A stretch of DNA of 64,000 nt from Flavobacterium flavigenum (GTDB taxonomy: Bacteria > Bacteroidota > Bacteroidia > Flavobacteriales > Flavobacteriaceae): positions 4,340,001 through 4,404,000 of the forward strand of contig NZ_CP114285.2 in the NCBI RefSeq assembly GCF_027111255.2, written 5' to 3'. Below the pieces are notes generated by a model. It saw nothing but the letters and a program-made list of their open reading frames with translations. It did not search any database and had not been told where the DNA came from. This document shows positions 54,057 through 63,772 of the stretch, one piece after another. The stretch's first letter is position 1, and every line of letters starts with the position of its first letter. Both the position numbers and the translations under genes were made by a program.

Positions 54057-55325
54057 ATGAAAGAAGAAAATCAGGCGATCCCTTTTACAGGATATCAGAA
54101 ATTTGCAGTTTTTATACTTGCCATTACACAATTTACAGTTATTCTGGATTTTATGGTAATGTCTCCGTTAGGTGATATCCTGATGAAAGATTTGGATCTA
54201 AAACCCACCCGTTTTGGTTTGGTGGTTTCAGCATACGCTTTCAGTGCAGGAATTTCAGGACTCCTAACCGCGGGTTTTGCAGATAAATTTGACAGGAAAA
54301 AATTATTGCTGTTCTTTTATATTGGTTTCATAGGCGGTACAATTTTATGTGGATTGGTTGATTCTTACCCATTATTAATCGCAGCCAGAATCGTTACCGG
54401 TTTATTTGGCGGTGTAATAGGTTCCATTTCGATGGCGATAGTTGCCGATTTATTTATGCTTCAGCAACGAGGAAGGGTAATGGGATTTCTTCAAATGGGG
54501 TTTGGGGCAAGCCAGATTCTTGGTATTCCAATTGGGTTATATCTGGCCAATGCATGGGGCTGGCATGCCCCTTTTTTATGGGTAGCAGCAATGGCAGCAC
54601 TAATAGCAGTCTTAATTGCTGTGAAATTAAAACCAATTAATGAACATCTTGGACTTCAGGAAGATAAATCTGCTTTTACCCATTTAATGCATACTATTCG
54701 CAAAAAAGAATACCGAATTGGATTTACAGCTACAGCTTTACTTTCAATCGGAGGTTTTATGATTATGCCCTTTGGAAGTGCTTTTGCTATCAATAATTTA
54801 AAAATCACCCAGGACGAGCTGCCAATTGTATTTATGATTGCAGGCTTATCAACTTTGGTTGTAATGCCGGTAATTGGAAAATTAAGTGATAAAATGGATA
54901 AATTCAGGATATTTGTTTACGCTTCTGTATGGACAATCGTAATGGTTGGTATTTATACGAATCTTGGCGCTAACCCGCTCTGGCTTGTTATTATATTTAA
55001 TGTGCTTATGATGATGGGGGTAATGGGGCGTATGGTTCCTTCGACAGCATTAGTCACTTCAATACCCGCTATGCAGGACAGGGGAGCTTTTATGAGTATC
55101 AATTCATCACTGCAGCAAATAGCCGGTGGAATAGCAGCTGCTTTTGCCGGAACGATTGTGGTACAAAAAGACAAATTCAGTCCGCTTGAGCATTATGATA
55201 CTTTGGGTTATATAATTATTGGAATTTCATTGATTACCATATTCCTTTTGTACCGTGTCAGCCAACTTGTAAAAAGAAAAGCAAGAGTAATTACCGAAAC
55301 TGTTCAGGAAATTCAGGAGGTTTGA
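54057..55325 (+). CDS. MFS efflux transporter
   Basis: 422 aa with 12 predicted helices. MFS motif A variant GFADKFDRKKLLL lies between helices 2 and 3, and ARIVTGLFGGVIGSISMAIVAD in helix 4 resembles the drug:H+ antiporter arrangement. The second half has GKLSDKMDKFR, the repeated motif A. It likely exports a toxic compound in exchange for protons. It is the last gene of the TetR operon. The substrate is unknown. Confidence 0.9.
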   Translation: MKEENQAIPFTGYQKFAVFILAITQFTVILDFMVMSPLGDILMKDLDLKPTRFGLVVSAYAFSAGISGLLTAGFADKFDRKKLLLFFYIGFIGGTILCGLVDSYPLLIAARIVTGLFGGVIGSISMAIVADLFMLQQRGRVMGFLQMGFGASQILGIPIGLYLANAWGWHAPFLWVAAMAALIAVLIAVKLKPINEHLGLQEDKSAFTHLMHTIRKKEYRIGFTATALLSIGGFMIMPFGSAFAINNLKITQDELPIVFMIAGLSTLVVMPVIGKLSDKMDKFRIFVYASVWTIVMVGIYTNLGANPLWLVIIFNVLMMMGVMGRMVPSTALVTSIPAMQDRGAFMSINSSLQQIAGGIAAAFAGTIVVQKDKFSPLEHYDTLGYIIIGISLITIFLLYRVSQLVKRKARVITETVQEIQEV

Positions 55326-55364
55326 ATCTGGAAAAGTATTTTATTGCTATTTAAAGGCAACTTT

Positions 55365-55600
55365 ATCCGCGCCAGCTGGGTTTACTTCTGCCCGTGCCAG
55401 CCTAGGGGACACTCGCACTAGCCGTGCAACTTTCTTAAAAACAATAAAAGCCACTCCGTAATAAAGTGGCTTTATTTATTTTAACCGCGTTGCAAACGCT
55501 ACGATTTGTTTTCATAAGTTAAGTTAAGTAGGTACTCGATGTAATCGAGCACCAGAGATCCCGGACAAACGAGCGCCAGTGGGGGGGTATGTATTGTGTG
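55365..55600. other. GC-rich patch with small dyads in a long intergenic gap
   Basis: Two segments (55365-55435 and 55530-55595) are markedly richer in G+C than the surroundings. Small hairpins include GCAC-TAGCC-GTGC near 55419 and GTACTCGAT/ATCGAGCAC at 55532-55552. No ORF is supported. It could be remains of a mobile or repetitive element. Confidence 0.35.
55447..55473 (+). terminator. Terminator after the TetR-MFS operon
   Basis: AAAGCCACT (55447-55455) pairs perfectly with AGTGGCTTT (55465-55473), then a T-rich tract. Confidence 0.75.
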
Positions 55601-55734
55601 AGTAAGCTGATGAAAAAGACTCCTGAACAAAGCGTAACAGCAATTCCGACACTTCATGAAATCTAAGAAAGTTATTCATTATATATTTAAGATAACTCTT
55701 TTTTGTTTTTTTTTTATCCCTACCAACCATGGCG

Positions 55735-56045
55735 AATTACTTCTAATAGATCTCTTTTAAATTCAAATAATTCACCAGAAATAAAAATACCATTGTTTGT
55801 ATAAAGATTTCTTCCGCTGTGGAAAACTCCCGCCTCCAACAAGCAATATTTGAAATTGTATGATGTGGACTGCGAAACGGCCTTTGATAATTAATCCCGC
55901 TTTTTTTAATTACCAGCAACGCTGTGAATTTTTGTAGTTTTTAAAACTTCATGCAGGGTAATTTGTGGTAAATATTCGGTAAACATTTAGCAAACATTAC
56001 CTCTCCTGCTCTTGGTGGTTCAATCAAAATGATGTTATATTCGGT
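55735..56045 (-). pseudogene. Decayed internal fragment of comM (Mg-chelatase-like)
   Basis: About 305 bp are co-linear with 58609-58914 inside the intact comM gene. On the minus strand the fragment reads IILIEPPRAGEVMFAKCLPN, where comM has IILIGPPGAGKTMLAKRLPS, so the Walker A lysine/threonine are lost. Further on, RPFRSPHHTISN is preserved exactly. In between there is a stop and frame disruptions. Only comM residues ~214-315 are represented. It is non-functional, an old partial duplication or the relic of an imported copy. Confidence 0.8.
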
Positions 56046-56310
56046 ACTTAGCAAGTACAGCAAAATAATAAAAATTGTATTTAAAACTTTAAATTTAGAA
56101 CCCAGCTGGTTGAAAGAAAAGAATCAGATAATGAATTAGATGTTTTTTATAGAAAAATATCCTTATATAAATTTAAAGAAAAAGCTATATTGATTATTTA
56201 GTATTTTTTAAAATATTTAATTAAAATCATTTAAAATACAGGTGTTTATACTCTATTTTAAAGAGTCTTGAAATTATAATTTTGTGTTAACAAACAAAAA
56301 CTAAGAAATT

Positions 56311-57312
56311 ATGAAAACAAAATTATTATTTTGCTACTTATTTGTTCAAAGCATTTGTATAAGTCAAACTAAAGAGATTCCTAGCACATTGCAAAATGTA
56401 ATAGTAACCTTAAAGCAAATTAGTGGAAACGCTAATCCCGACAGAATTGTTAAAATTGATGTAAACAATGATAAGGTTGTTGATTACTCCATTGTTGTAA
56501 ATTATAGAGGTTATTTTGAACAAACATTAACGACAGAATTAAAATCAGGGGAAATAATTAAAGTTTGGACTGTTGATGAATTAAATAAAGAATCAACTAT
56601 ATTAGAATTTACATCAGCAACACCTGAAGAGATTCTTAATAAAGTAAAATTAAATACTATTTCTCTCCCTTATCAGTCTATTAATCCTGAACTTGATGGG
56701 GCGCAACCAGCAAGTACTAATTACAAATATAATTGTAGGATGCTAAACACTAACTTTACAATACCAATTGCTAGGTTCAATTTGACAAAACACGATGATA
56801 CGACTTCTAAGCAAGGTGATGTAATTTTATTCAATTCTATCGGTGCTGGAGTGGGTATGAGCTGGGGTCAATTTGAAAAAACAACAGATGCAAAAGGTGA
56901 AATAATAAATACTGAATTTACAAATTCATTTGGTATTCATATAGGTTTTTTATTCTCGGCTGGTAATGATGATACTGAAAATAAAAATGTTTTTGCTCCA
57001 TCAGTTTCAATTAGTGTATTAGATTTTCAGATTGGATATGGTCACGAATTAGGAACTCTTGCACCAAGTCAAAAGAAAGGTTTTTTAACTTTAGCATATG
57101 CAATACCAATATCCAAACTTTTAAAAGGTAAATACTATATTTTCAAATCATCAAAAGGTTATAATTCAAAAAATCCTTTACCAACAATCTTAATTGATGA
57201 AGGCTCATCGAACACTACCATGCCTAATAAAACTGATAAACCCGATGAAACTAAGAAATCTAATAAAGCTAACTTTTCTGATTGGAAACGCATACGCAGT
57301 TTTGTGGGTTAA
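56311..57312 (+). CDS. Exported protein of unknown function in a decayed island
   Basis: 333 aa with a signal peptide ending ICISQ. Residues ~25-130 are a mixed domain (VIVTLKQISGNANPDRIVKID). Residues ~165-275 contain alternating, barrel-like segments (SIGAGVGMSWGQFE, FGIHIGFLFSAG, SVSISVLDFQIGYGHELG, TLAYAIPISKLL), suggesting an outer-membrane or beta-sandwich protein. The C-terminus is a polar Lys/Asp/Asn-rich tail. I do not recognise the family. It is flanked by a comM fragment and an Abi-alpha pseudogene, in very AT-rich DNA, which hints at horizontal origin. Confidence 0.65.
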   Translation: MKTKLLFCYLFVQSICISQTKEIPSTLQNVIVTLKQISGNANPDRIVKIDVNNDKVVDYSIVVNYRGYFEQTLTTELKSGEIIKVWTVDELNKESTILEFTSATPEEILNKVKLNTISLPYQSINPELDGAQPASTNYKYNCRMLNTNFTIPIARFNLTKHDDTTSKQGDVILFNSIGAGVGMSWGQFEKTTDAKGEIINTEFTNSFGIHIGFLFSAGNDDTENKNVFAPSVSISVLDFQIGYGHELGTLAPSQKKGFLTLAYAIPISKLLKGKYYIFKSSKGYNSKNPLPTILIDEGSSNTTMPNKTDKPDETKKSNKANFSDWKRIRSFVG

Positions 57313-57410
57313 TAAATGTTATCTTAATCAATGCTAGTTTAATCGATAGCTTTTATTATTATATTTGAATACAATTATTAATTTATCGAAAATAAAAAAT
57401 TTGATATACA

Positions 57411-57971
57411 TCAACTTCAATTGAAAAAGGAATTGATTTAATTTCAGTATTCATTGAAAAACTTGCTGGTTCCACAATCGAATAAGCTTGTTTAATGTTT
57501 GGTGATAAAATGAAGGTAAAAAGATTAAAGAATCAAATAAAGGTATTTTCAGAAGTTAAAAAGACGACAGAAGAAAATAATATCACACTTAAGAAATAAA
57601 TCTTAAACGCTTGTACCACTACTTGAATTTTCATCACTTGAAGAAGACGAAACATTACAACAAAAATGAATTATCAATTTTCCTACTTATATTAAATCAA
57701 TTAACAAGTAAAGAAGTAATTGAAATCCAAAAGATAAGTGAATCAAATACTACAAGTGGACAAAAGATAAAGTTATAATAGAGTAGATAAATCAAATTTA
57801 GTAAGATTATGATTAATAGAAATTATTTATGAAGAATCAAGCAAAAGAACAAGTCCATTTAACATTAATAGAGCAAAATCATTTAATGATTGGTTTGGTA
57901 AAAACTTAGAAGGTAAATATAAAATAACTGATTTGGGTGTAGAATTTGTTAAATGCTGTTCAAGAAAATAA
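57411..57971 (+). pseudogene. Ruined Abi-alpha (DUF4393) family gene
   Basis: Protein-like segments in shifting frames match the family order as I know it: EKGIDLISVFIEKLAGSTIE, a stop, then FGDKMKVKRLKNQIKVFSEV, TTEENNITLKK, a stop and frameshift, LVPLLEFSSLEEDETLQQK, then TGA where the family has Trp, and near the end KITDLGVEFVKCC. Several stops and at least one frameshift make it a clear pseudogene. DUF4393 was renamed Abi_alpha for its link to abortive infection; intact relatives are small and often sit in defence or mobile regions. It fills the 700-bp gap before comM. Confidence 0.75.
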
Positions 57972-57975
57972 AAGC

Positions 57976-58005
57976 AATAAGGCCATCGTAATTGATAGCC
58001 TTATT
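57976..58005. terminator. Convergent terminator before comM
   Basis: AATAAGGCCATC (57976-57987) pairs with GATAGCCTTATT (57994-58005), one mismatch, followed by T residues on the + strand and A residues on the other side. Confidence 0.7.
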
Positions 58006-58019
58006 TTTTTGTTGTCTTT

Positions 58020-59555
58020 TTACCCCAACCACCCATCACGATCTAAGCTTCTATACTGAATTGCTTCAGCAATATGCGATGAAGCGATTTGAGGAGCAGC
58101 ATCTAAATCAGCAATAGTTCTGGCAACTTTTAAAATACGGTCGTAAGCCCTTGCTGAAAGATTCAGTCGTTCCATGGCGGTTTTCAATAATTCTTTTGAT
58201 TGCTCATCAAGAACACAGTACTCCCTGATTAATTTACTGCTCATTTGTGCATTATAATGAATGTTTGTCAATTCTTGAAAACGAACAGACTGGACTTCAC
58301 GTGCAGAAGTCACTCTTTGTCTAATTGAGGCACTGCTTTCTGCTTTATTGTCATCTGATAGTTTCTCGAAAGGCACCGGTGTTACTTCTATATGAATATC
58401 GATCCGGTCTAATAAAGGTCCGGAAATTTTACTCATGTAGCGTTGCATTTCATGGGGGGAAGAAGTATTGGGCATTGATGGATCGTTAAAAAAACCACTC
58501 GGACTCGGATTCATACTGGCGACGAGCATAAAAGAAGAAGGATAAGTTACAGTAAATTTGGCTCTTGAAATCGTAACTTCCCTGTCTTCTAAAGGCTGAC
58601 GCATTACCTCCAATACATCTCTTTTAAATTCCGGCAATTCATCCAGAAACAAGACTCCGTTATGCGCCATTGAGATTTCTCCCGGCTGAGGATAACTTCC
58701 ACCGCCAACCAGTGCAACATTCGAAATAGTATGATGCGGACTACGAAATGGCCTTTGGTTCATTAATCCAACTTCTTTTAATTTACCCGCAACGCTATGA
58801 ATTTTTGTTGTTTCTAACGCTTCTCTCAAAGTCATTGGAGGTAAAATACTTGGCAGACGTTTCGCTAACATTGTTTTTCCTGCTCCCGGAGGTCCAATCA
58901 GAATGATATTATGTCCTCCGGCAGCTGCAATTTCCATACAGCGTTTAATGCTTTCCTGGCCTCTAACATCTGAAAAATCAAACTCAGGGAAATCTAAGGT
59001 TTTGTAGAATTCTGCGCGGGTATCAATAATTGTAGGTTCTAAAGTTCCTTTTCCTTCAAAGAAATCAATGACTTCCTGAACATTTTCAACCCCGTAAACA
59101 TCTAATCCGGCAACTATAGCAGCTTCTTTTACATTTTGCTTTGGAAGAAAAAAACCTTTATAGCCTTCTTCTTTTGCTTTAATAGCTATAGACAATGCAC
59201 CATTTATAGATTGTAAACTTCCATCCAGTGAAAGTTCGCCCATGATGATATAGCGATCAATTTCTGCAGCCTTTATCTGGTCTGAAGCTACTAAAATTCC
59301 AATAGCTAAAGTTAAATCATAAGCAGAACCTTCTTTGCGCAAATCGGCAGGTGCCATATTTATCGTTATCTTTTTGCCTGGCATAGTATAGCCATTATTT
59401 TTAAGAGCTGCAGCTATGCGATAACTGCTTTCTTTTATTGCATTGTCAGGCAAACCTACCAAATGATAACCAATTCCTTTGTCCATATTCACCTCTACTG
59501 TTATAGTAGTAGCTTCAACTCCAAAAACGGCACTTCCATAAACTTTAATGAGCAT
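58020..59555 (-). CDS. comM: YifB/ComM-family Mg-chelatase-like AAA+ ATPase
   Basis: 511 aa, full length. The N-terminal ChlI-like domain (~20-170) has GLPDNAIKESSYRIAAAL and MAPADLRKEGSAYDLTLA. The AAA+ core has Walker A GPPGAGKT at residues 221-228, FRSPHHTISNVALVGGG, Walker B GVLFLDELPEF and the sensor region LVASMNPSPSG. The C-terminal helical domain ends AIQYRSLDRDGW. ComM is a hexameric helicase that promotes branch migration during natural transformation. A broken partial copy of this gene lies ~2.9 kb away. It is convergent with the decayed island. Confidence 0.95.
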   Translation of the reverse strand: MLIKVYGSAVFGVEATTITVEVNMDKGIGYHLVGLPDNAIKESSYRIAAALKNNGYTMPGKKITINMAPADLRKEGSAYDLTLAIGILVASDQIKAAEIDRYIIMGELSLDGSLQSINGALSIAIKAKEEGYKGFFLPKQNVKEAAIVAGLDVYGVENVQEVIDFFEGKGTLEPTIIDTRAEFYKTLDFPEFDFSDVRGQESIKRCMEIAAAGGHNIILIGPPGAGKTMLAKRLPSILPPMTLREALETTKIHSVAGKLKEVGLMNQRPFRSPHHTISNVALVGGGSYPQPGEISMAHNGVLFLDELPEFKRDVLEVMRQPLEDREVTISRAKFTVTYPSSFMLVASMNPSPSGFFNDPSMPNTSSPHEMQRYMSKISGPLLDRIDIHIEVTPVPFEKLSDDNKAESSASIRQRVTSAREVQSVRFQELTNIHYNAQMSSKLIREYCVLDEQSKELLKTAMERLNLSARAYDRILKVARTIADLDAAPQIASSHIAEAIQYRSLDRDGWLG

Positions 59556-59651
59556 ACTTATTTATTTTTGTAAATATTTTTTTAATTTTTTACAAAATAA
59601 GTAAATATTTTAATAAATAAAGTATTACAATAGGTATTTTTTTCTTTCAAT

Positions 59652-60617
59652 TTAATCAAATTTTAAACCAATCTGATTTTTTACTTCTTCGACAATTTTA
59701 CTTAAATCCAAACAATTTTGATGCGACCAGAGCTTACTTTCAAGTTGATTGTTTTTAATACAGGTATGGCATTCTATAGCTTCATGCGCAAAACCTTTTC
59801 CGATATTAGGTATACTAAATTTTTCTTCCTGCTCATCTTCAATAATAGAATATCCTTCTGTCATGAACCATGGTGAATTAATGTCAATTCTTCCCTCAGT
59901 GCCGCTAATTGTGGCTTTCATGTCAGAAGCAGAAACTAAACCGGCGTGTAAAACAGACTGAGCCGACTCATATTGTAAAATCATAGTAGTCTGCAAATCG
60001 ACTCCTGTTGTATGAAAAGTTGATTTGGCTATAATTTCTTCCGGAATTCCGAGTATGATATAAGACAGAAATAGCGGATACACGCCGATGTCATAAAGTG
60101 CACCGCCACCTAATTTTTTGTCTGTCAGCCTAGTTCCTAATTCTTTATTATAATAGGCAAAATCAGCTTTAAGGTATTTAACTGATCCTATTTCTCCATT
60201 TTTTACTTTTGACAAAAGTTCCTGAATGGATGGAATAAATCGCGTCCAAAAAGCTTCCATGAAAAATTTATTGTACTTTTTTGAGGCATCAGTCATTCGT
60301 ACCGCATCTTGGTAGGATAAAGACAAAGGCTTTTCGCATAATACATGTTTGCCGTTTTCCATTGCGCGGATTGATAATTCGGCATGTGAATCGTGAGGTG
60401 TTGCTATATAAACAATATCAACGTTGTCGTCTAAAAACAGGTCATTATATGATCCATAAAATGTATCGCAATCGTACTTTTTGGCAAATTCACCGGCCTT
60501 ACAGATGTCTCTTGAAGCTACGGCAACTAATTCGGCTTCATTTATTAATTGTAAATCAGCAGCAAATTGGCCTGCAATGTTTCCTAAACCAACTATTCCC
60601 CATTTTATTTTATTCAT
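59652..60617 (-). CDS. Gfo/Idh/MocA family oxidoreductase (cytoplasmic)
   Basis: 321 aa with no signal peptide. The N-terminal Rossmann fold begins IKWGIVGLGNIAGQFAADL; the conserved VLCEKPLSLSYQDAVRM holds the EKP motif. The C-terminal domain has KLGGGALYDIGVYPL, matching dimeric dihydrodiol/D-xylose dehydrogenase-like members. It oxidises or reduces an unidentified polyol or sugar using NAD(P). It is unrelated in export to the Tat-dependent member at 12601. It stands alone, divergent from the amidohydrolase genes. Confidence 0.88.
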   Translation of the reverse strand: MNKIKWGIVGLGNIAGQFAADLQLINEAELVAVASRDICKAGEFAKKYDCDTFYGSYNDLFLDDNVDIVYIATPHDSHAELSIRAMENGKHVLCEKPLSLSYQDAVRMTDASKKYNKFFMEAFWTRFIPSIQELLSKVKNGEIGSVKYLKADFAYYNKELGTRLTDKKLGGGALYDIGVYPLFLSYIILGIPEEIIAKSTFHTTGVDLQTTMILQYESAQSVLHAGLVSASDMKATISGTEGRIDINSPWFMTEGYSIIEDEQEEKFSIPNIGKGFAHEAIECHTCIKNNQLESKLWSHQNCLDLSKIVEEVKNQIGLKFD

Positions 60618-60751
60618 TTTTCATCTAAACAGGCCATATTACTAGAACCTAAGAGTTATTGGATTAAAGATAAGATTTATATTAAGTAGGAAAAATAAAA
60701 GTTGTAGGATTATATATATTTTATATTTTTATAACAAATATATACTTGTAA

Positions 60752-63748
60752 ATGAAAAAAATATTCTTACTGCTCTTTCTGGGTTTTTTTGTAACAAAAG
60801 CATGGGCTCAGGAATACTTTCCTGTTAATGAAAGTATTCAAAACAAAAACAACAATTATACAGTTTTTACCAACGCTGTGATATACATCACACCGACCCA
60901 AAAAATTGAAAAAGGAACCTTAGTTGTTCAAAATGGCAAAGTAGTCAATGTTGGAAATAATATAGCGATTCCAAAAAATGCGATTTTGATTAGTCTTGAA
61001 GGCAAAACAATTTACCCTTCGTTTATTGATATTTATACCAGTTTTGGAATTGAAAAACCTAAGCGAAATTTAACTCCTGGCAGAGAAGATAATATTTATG
61101 ATACCAAAAAAACAGGATATTACTGGAATGAAAGTGTATTGTCTCATCTAAATGGATATGAGACATTCAAATATGATCAGCCAAAAGCTGAAGAATTTTT
61201 AAAAGCAGGATTTGGCATTGTAGGTACGCATATTCATGATGGAGTTGCACAGGGAACAGGACTTTTGGTTGCTTTGAATAATACTGATGGCAAGAGTCAA
61301 ATTATTTCGAACAAAATAACCCATCACTTTTCGTTTAACAGAAGTGCTTTAACAAATCAGGCTTATCCTAGTTCTTTAATGGGATCGATGGCGCTTCTTC
61401 GCCAGATGTATTTTGATTTGGATTGGTACAAAAAAGGAAATTCAGAGACGAGAGATTTATCATTGGAAGCTCTGGCTGCAAATGAAAAACTGGTACAGAT
61501 TTTTACATCAGAGGATAAATTAAATAGCTTAAGAGCTTCTAAAATTGCAAAAGAATTTGGTTTAAACTATATTTTAAAGGGAAGCGGGAATGAATTTGAA
61601 AGAATTGAGGAGATTAAAAACACCAATTCAAAATTCATTATTCCAATTCATTTTCCTGAAGCTTATGATGTTTCAAATCCGTATTTATCCAATCAGATAG
61701 AACTTGCCGATATGCGTTTCTGGAATCAGGCACCTGCCAATCCGAAAGTACTTTCAGATAACGGAATCATTTTCGCTCTTACAACAGATAAACTGAAAAA
61801 AATGGAAGATTTTAGAATTAACCTTCTAAAATCAATTAAATATGGTTTTGATAAAACAAAAGCCCTGGAAGCGCTAACTACAATTCCGGCAGCAATTTTA
61901 GGAAAGAGCAACGAAATTGGAAGTTTGAAAACAGGAAGTTTTGCCAATTTTGTAATTACTTCTGGCGAAATATTCGATGAAAAAACAATTTTATACGAGA
62001 ATTGGGTACAGGGAAATAAATACGTCATAAACGATATCAGTGCAAAAGATATTCGAGGCAATTATAATCTGACCATTGGAAATGAAACATTAAAATGGAA
62101 AATTGACGGAACCGTCGAAGCGCCAAAATCTGAAATAACTACAGCGGATAATAAAAAAGTAAAGAACACTTTTTCTGTTTCAAAAAACTGGATTTCACTT
62201 TTGATAAAATCCAATGACACTATAAAATCCAATTTTACCCGTTTAACCGGATTAGTAGAAAATACTAATAATATCTCAGGAAAAGGTGAATTATACAATG
62301 GCACTCAGGTAAACTGGACAGCTGTAAAAACTTCTCCGTTTGTAGTAGTAAAAGATACTGTAAAACCTGAAAAACCAAATCCCATCATGCCAACAACTTT
62401 TCCGAATATTGCTTTTGGAAATCCAAAAAAGTTAACAGCTCAGACTTTACTGTTTAAAAATGCAACAATTTGGACCAATGAAAAAGACGGAATCTTAACC
62501 GAGACTGATGTTTTGATAAAGAACGGAAAAATTATTTCCATTGGTAAAAATCTTTCAGATGCTTCAGCAGCAATTATTGATGCCAAAGGAAAACACCTTA
62601 CCAGCGGAATTATTGATGAACATTCGCATATTGCCATTTCAAAAGGTGTTAATGAAATGGGGCATAATTCTACAGCCGAAGTTACTATAGAAGATGTCGT
62701 AAATTCTGAAGATATTAATATTTACAGGGATTTAGCGGGAGGTGTGACTATTTCGCAATTACTACACGGTTCTGCCAACCCAATCGGAGGACGCTCTGCA
62801 ATTGTAAAATGGAAATGGGGGCTATCTCCTGATGAAATGCTATATAAAAACCAGCCTAAATTTATCAAATTTGCTTTAGGTGAAAATGTAAAACAATCTA
62901 ATTGGGGGATAATTAATCCATCACGTTATCCTCAGACCAGAATGGGGGTTGAACAGGTTTTTACAGACTATTTCCAGCGCGCCAAAGAATATGATGAGAA
63001 CTGGAAAAAATTCAATGCCAATCCTAAAAAAGAAAAAGCACCAAGAGTGGATCTTGAACTACAAACGCTGGCCGAAATCTTAAATAAGAAGCGATTTATT
63101 ACCTGTCATTCTTATGTAGAATCGGAGATATTAATGCTGATGAATGTTGCAGATAAATTCAATTTTAATGTGAACACTTTCACACACATCCTGGAAGGCT
63201 ATAAAGTTGCTGATAAAATGAAGGAACATGGAGTTGGGGCTTCAACTTTTTCAGACTGGTGGGCTTACAAATTTGAAGTAAATGATGCTATCCCTTTCAA
63301 CGGACCAATTATGCATAACGAAGGTTTGGTTGTAGCTTACAATTCAGATGATGCAGAAATGTCCCGAAGATTAAATCAGGAAGCTGCAAAAGCGGTAAAA
63401 TATGGCAACATTTCAGAAGAGGAAGCCTGGAAATTTGTAACCCTTAACCCGGCTAAATTATTACATATCGATGATAAAGTTGGAAGTATTAAAGTGGGTA
63501 AAGATGCCGATTTAGTACTTTGGAGCGACAATCCTTTGTCTGTTTATGCAAAAGCAGAAAAAACGATTATTGAAGGCGTTGTGTATTTTGACATAGAAAA
63601 AGAACTTGAAAAACAAGAAGCTATTACAAAAGAAAGAAATCTGTTAATAGGTCAGATGCTGCAGGAAAAAAATAAGGGAATGAGCACACAGGAACCAACA
63701 AAAAAAGAGAAAAAAGAATATCACTGTGACACTTTGGAACAATACTAA
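60752..63748 (+). CDS. Exported amidohydrolase with two domains, the first degenerate
   Basis: 998 aa with a signal peptide ending AWAQ. Residues ~35-425 are an amidohydrolase-like domain whose metal-binding HxH is replaced by Ile94-Tyr95-Thr96 (FIDIYTSFG) and whose late Asp is not evident, so it is probably inactive. Residues ~565-970 are a second, intact domain: His624 and His626 (DEHSHIA), His786 (TCHSYVES), His812 (FTHILEG) and Asp866 (YNSDDAEMS). It should be an imidazolonepropionase/prolidase-type metallohydrolase in the periplasm, cleaving an unknown amide or peptide. Another exported amidohydrolase gene starts 24 bp downstream. Confidence 0.87.
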   Translation: MKKIFLLLFLGFFVTKAWAQEYFPVNESIQNKNNNYTVFTNAVIYITPTQKIEKGTLVVQNGKVVNVGNNIAIPKNAILISLEGKTIYPSFIDIYTSFGIEKPKRNLTPGREDNIYDTKKTGYYWNESVLSHLNGYETFKYDQPKAEEFLKAGFGIVGTHIHDGVAQGTGLLVALNNTDGKSQIISNKITHHFSFNRSALTNQAYPSSLMGSMALLRQMYFDLDWYKKGNSETRDLSLEALAANEKLVQIFTSEDKLNSLRASKIAKEFGLNYILKGSGNEFERIEEIKNTNSKFIIPIHFPEAYDVSNPYLSNQIELADMRFWNQAPANPKVLSDNGIIFALTTDKLKKMEDFRINLLKSIKYGFDKTKALEALTTIPAAILGKSNEIGSLKTGSFANFVITSGEIFDEKTILYENWVQGNKYVINDISAKDIRGNYNLTIGNETLKWKIDGTVEAPKSEITTADNKKVKNTFSVSKNWISLLIKSNDTIKSNFTRLTGLVENTNNISGKGELYNGTQVNWTAVKTSPFVVVKDTVKPEKPNPIMPTTFPNIAFGNPKKLTAQTLLFKNATIWTNEKDGILTETDVLIKNGKIISIGKNLSDASAAIIDAKGKHLTSGIIDEHSHIAISKGVNEMGHNSTAEVTIEDVVNSEDINIYRDLAGGVTISQLLHGSANPIGGRSAIVKWKWGLSPDEMLYKNQPKFIKFALGENVKQSNWGIINPSRYPQTRMGVEQVFTDYFQRAKEYDENWKKFNANPKKEKAPRVDLELQTLAEILNKKRFITCHSYVESEILMLMNVADKFNFNVNTFTHILEGYKVADKMKEHGVGASTFSDWWAYKFEVNDAIPFNGPIMHNEGLVVAYNSDDAEMSRRLNQEAAKAVKYGNISEEEAWKFVTLNPAKLLHIDDKVGSIKVGKDADLVLWSDNPLSVYAKAEKTIIEGVVYFDIEKELEKQEAITKERNLLIGQMLQEKNKGMSTQEPTKKEKKEYHCDTLEQY

Positions 63749-63772
63749 GGAACTAAAGGATTTCACATAAAA

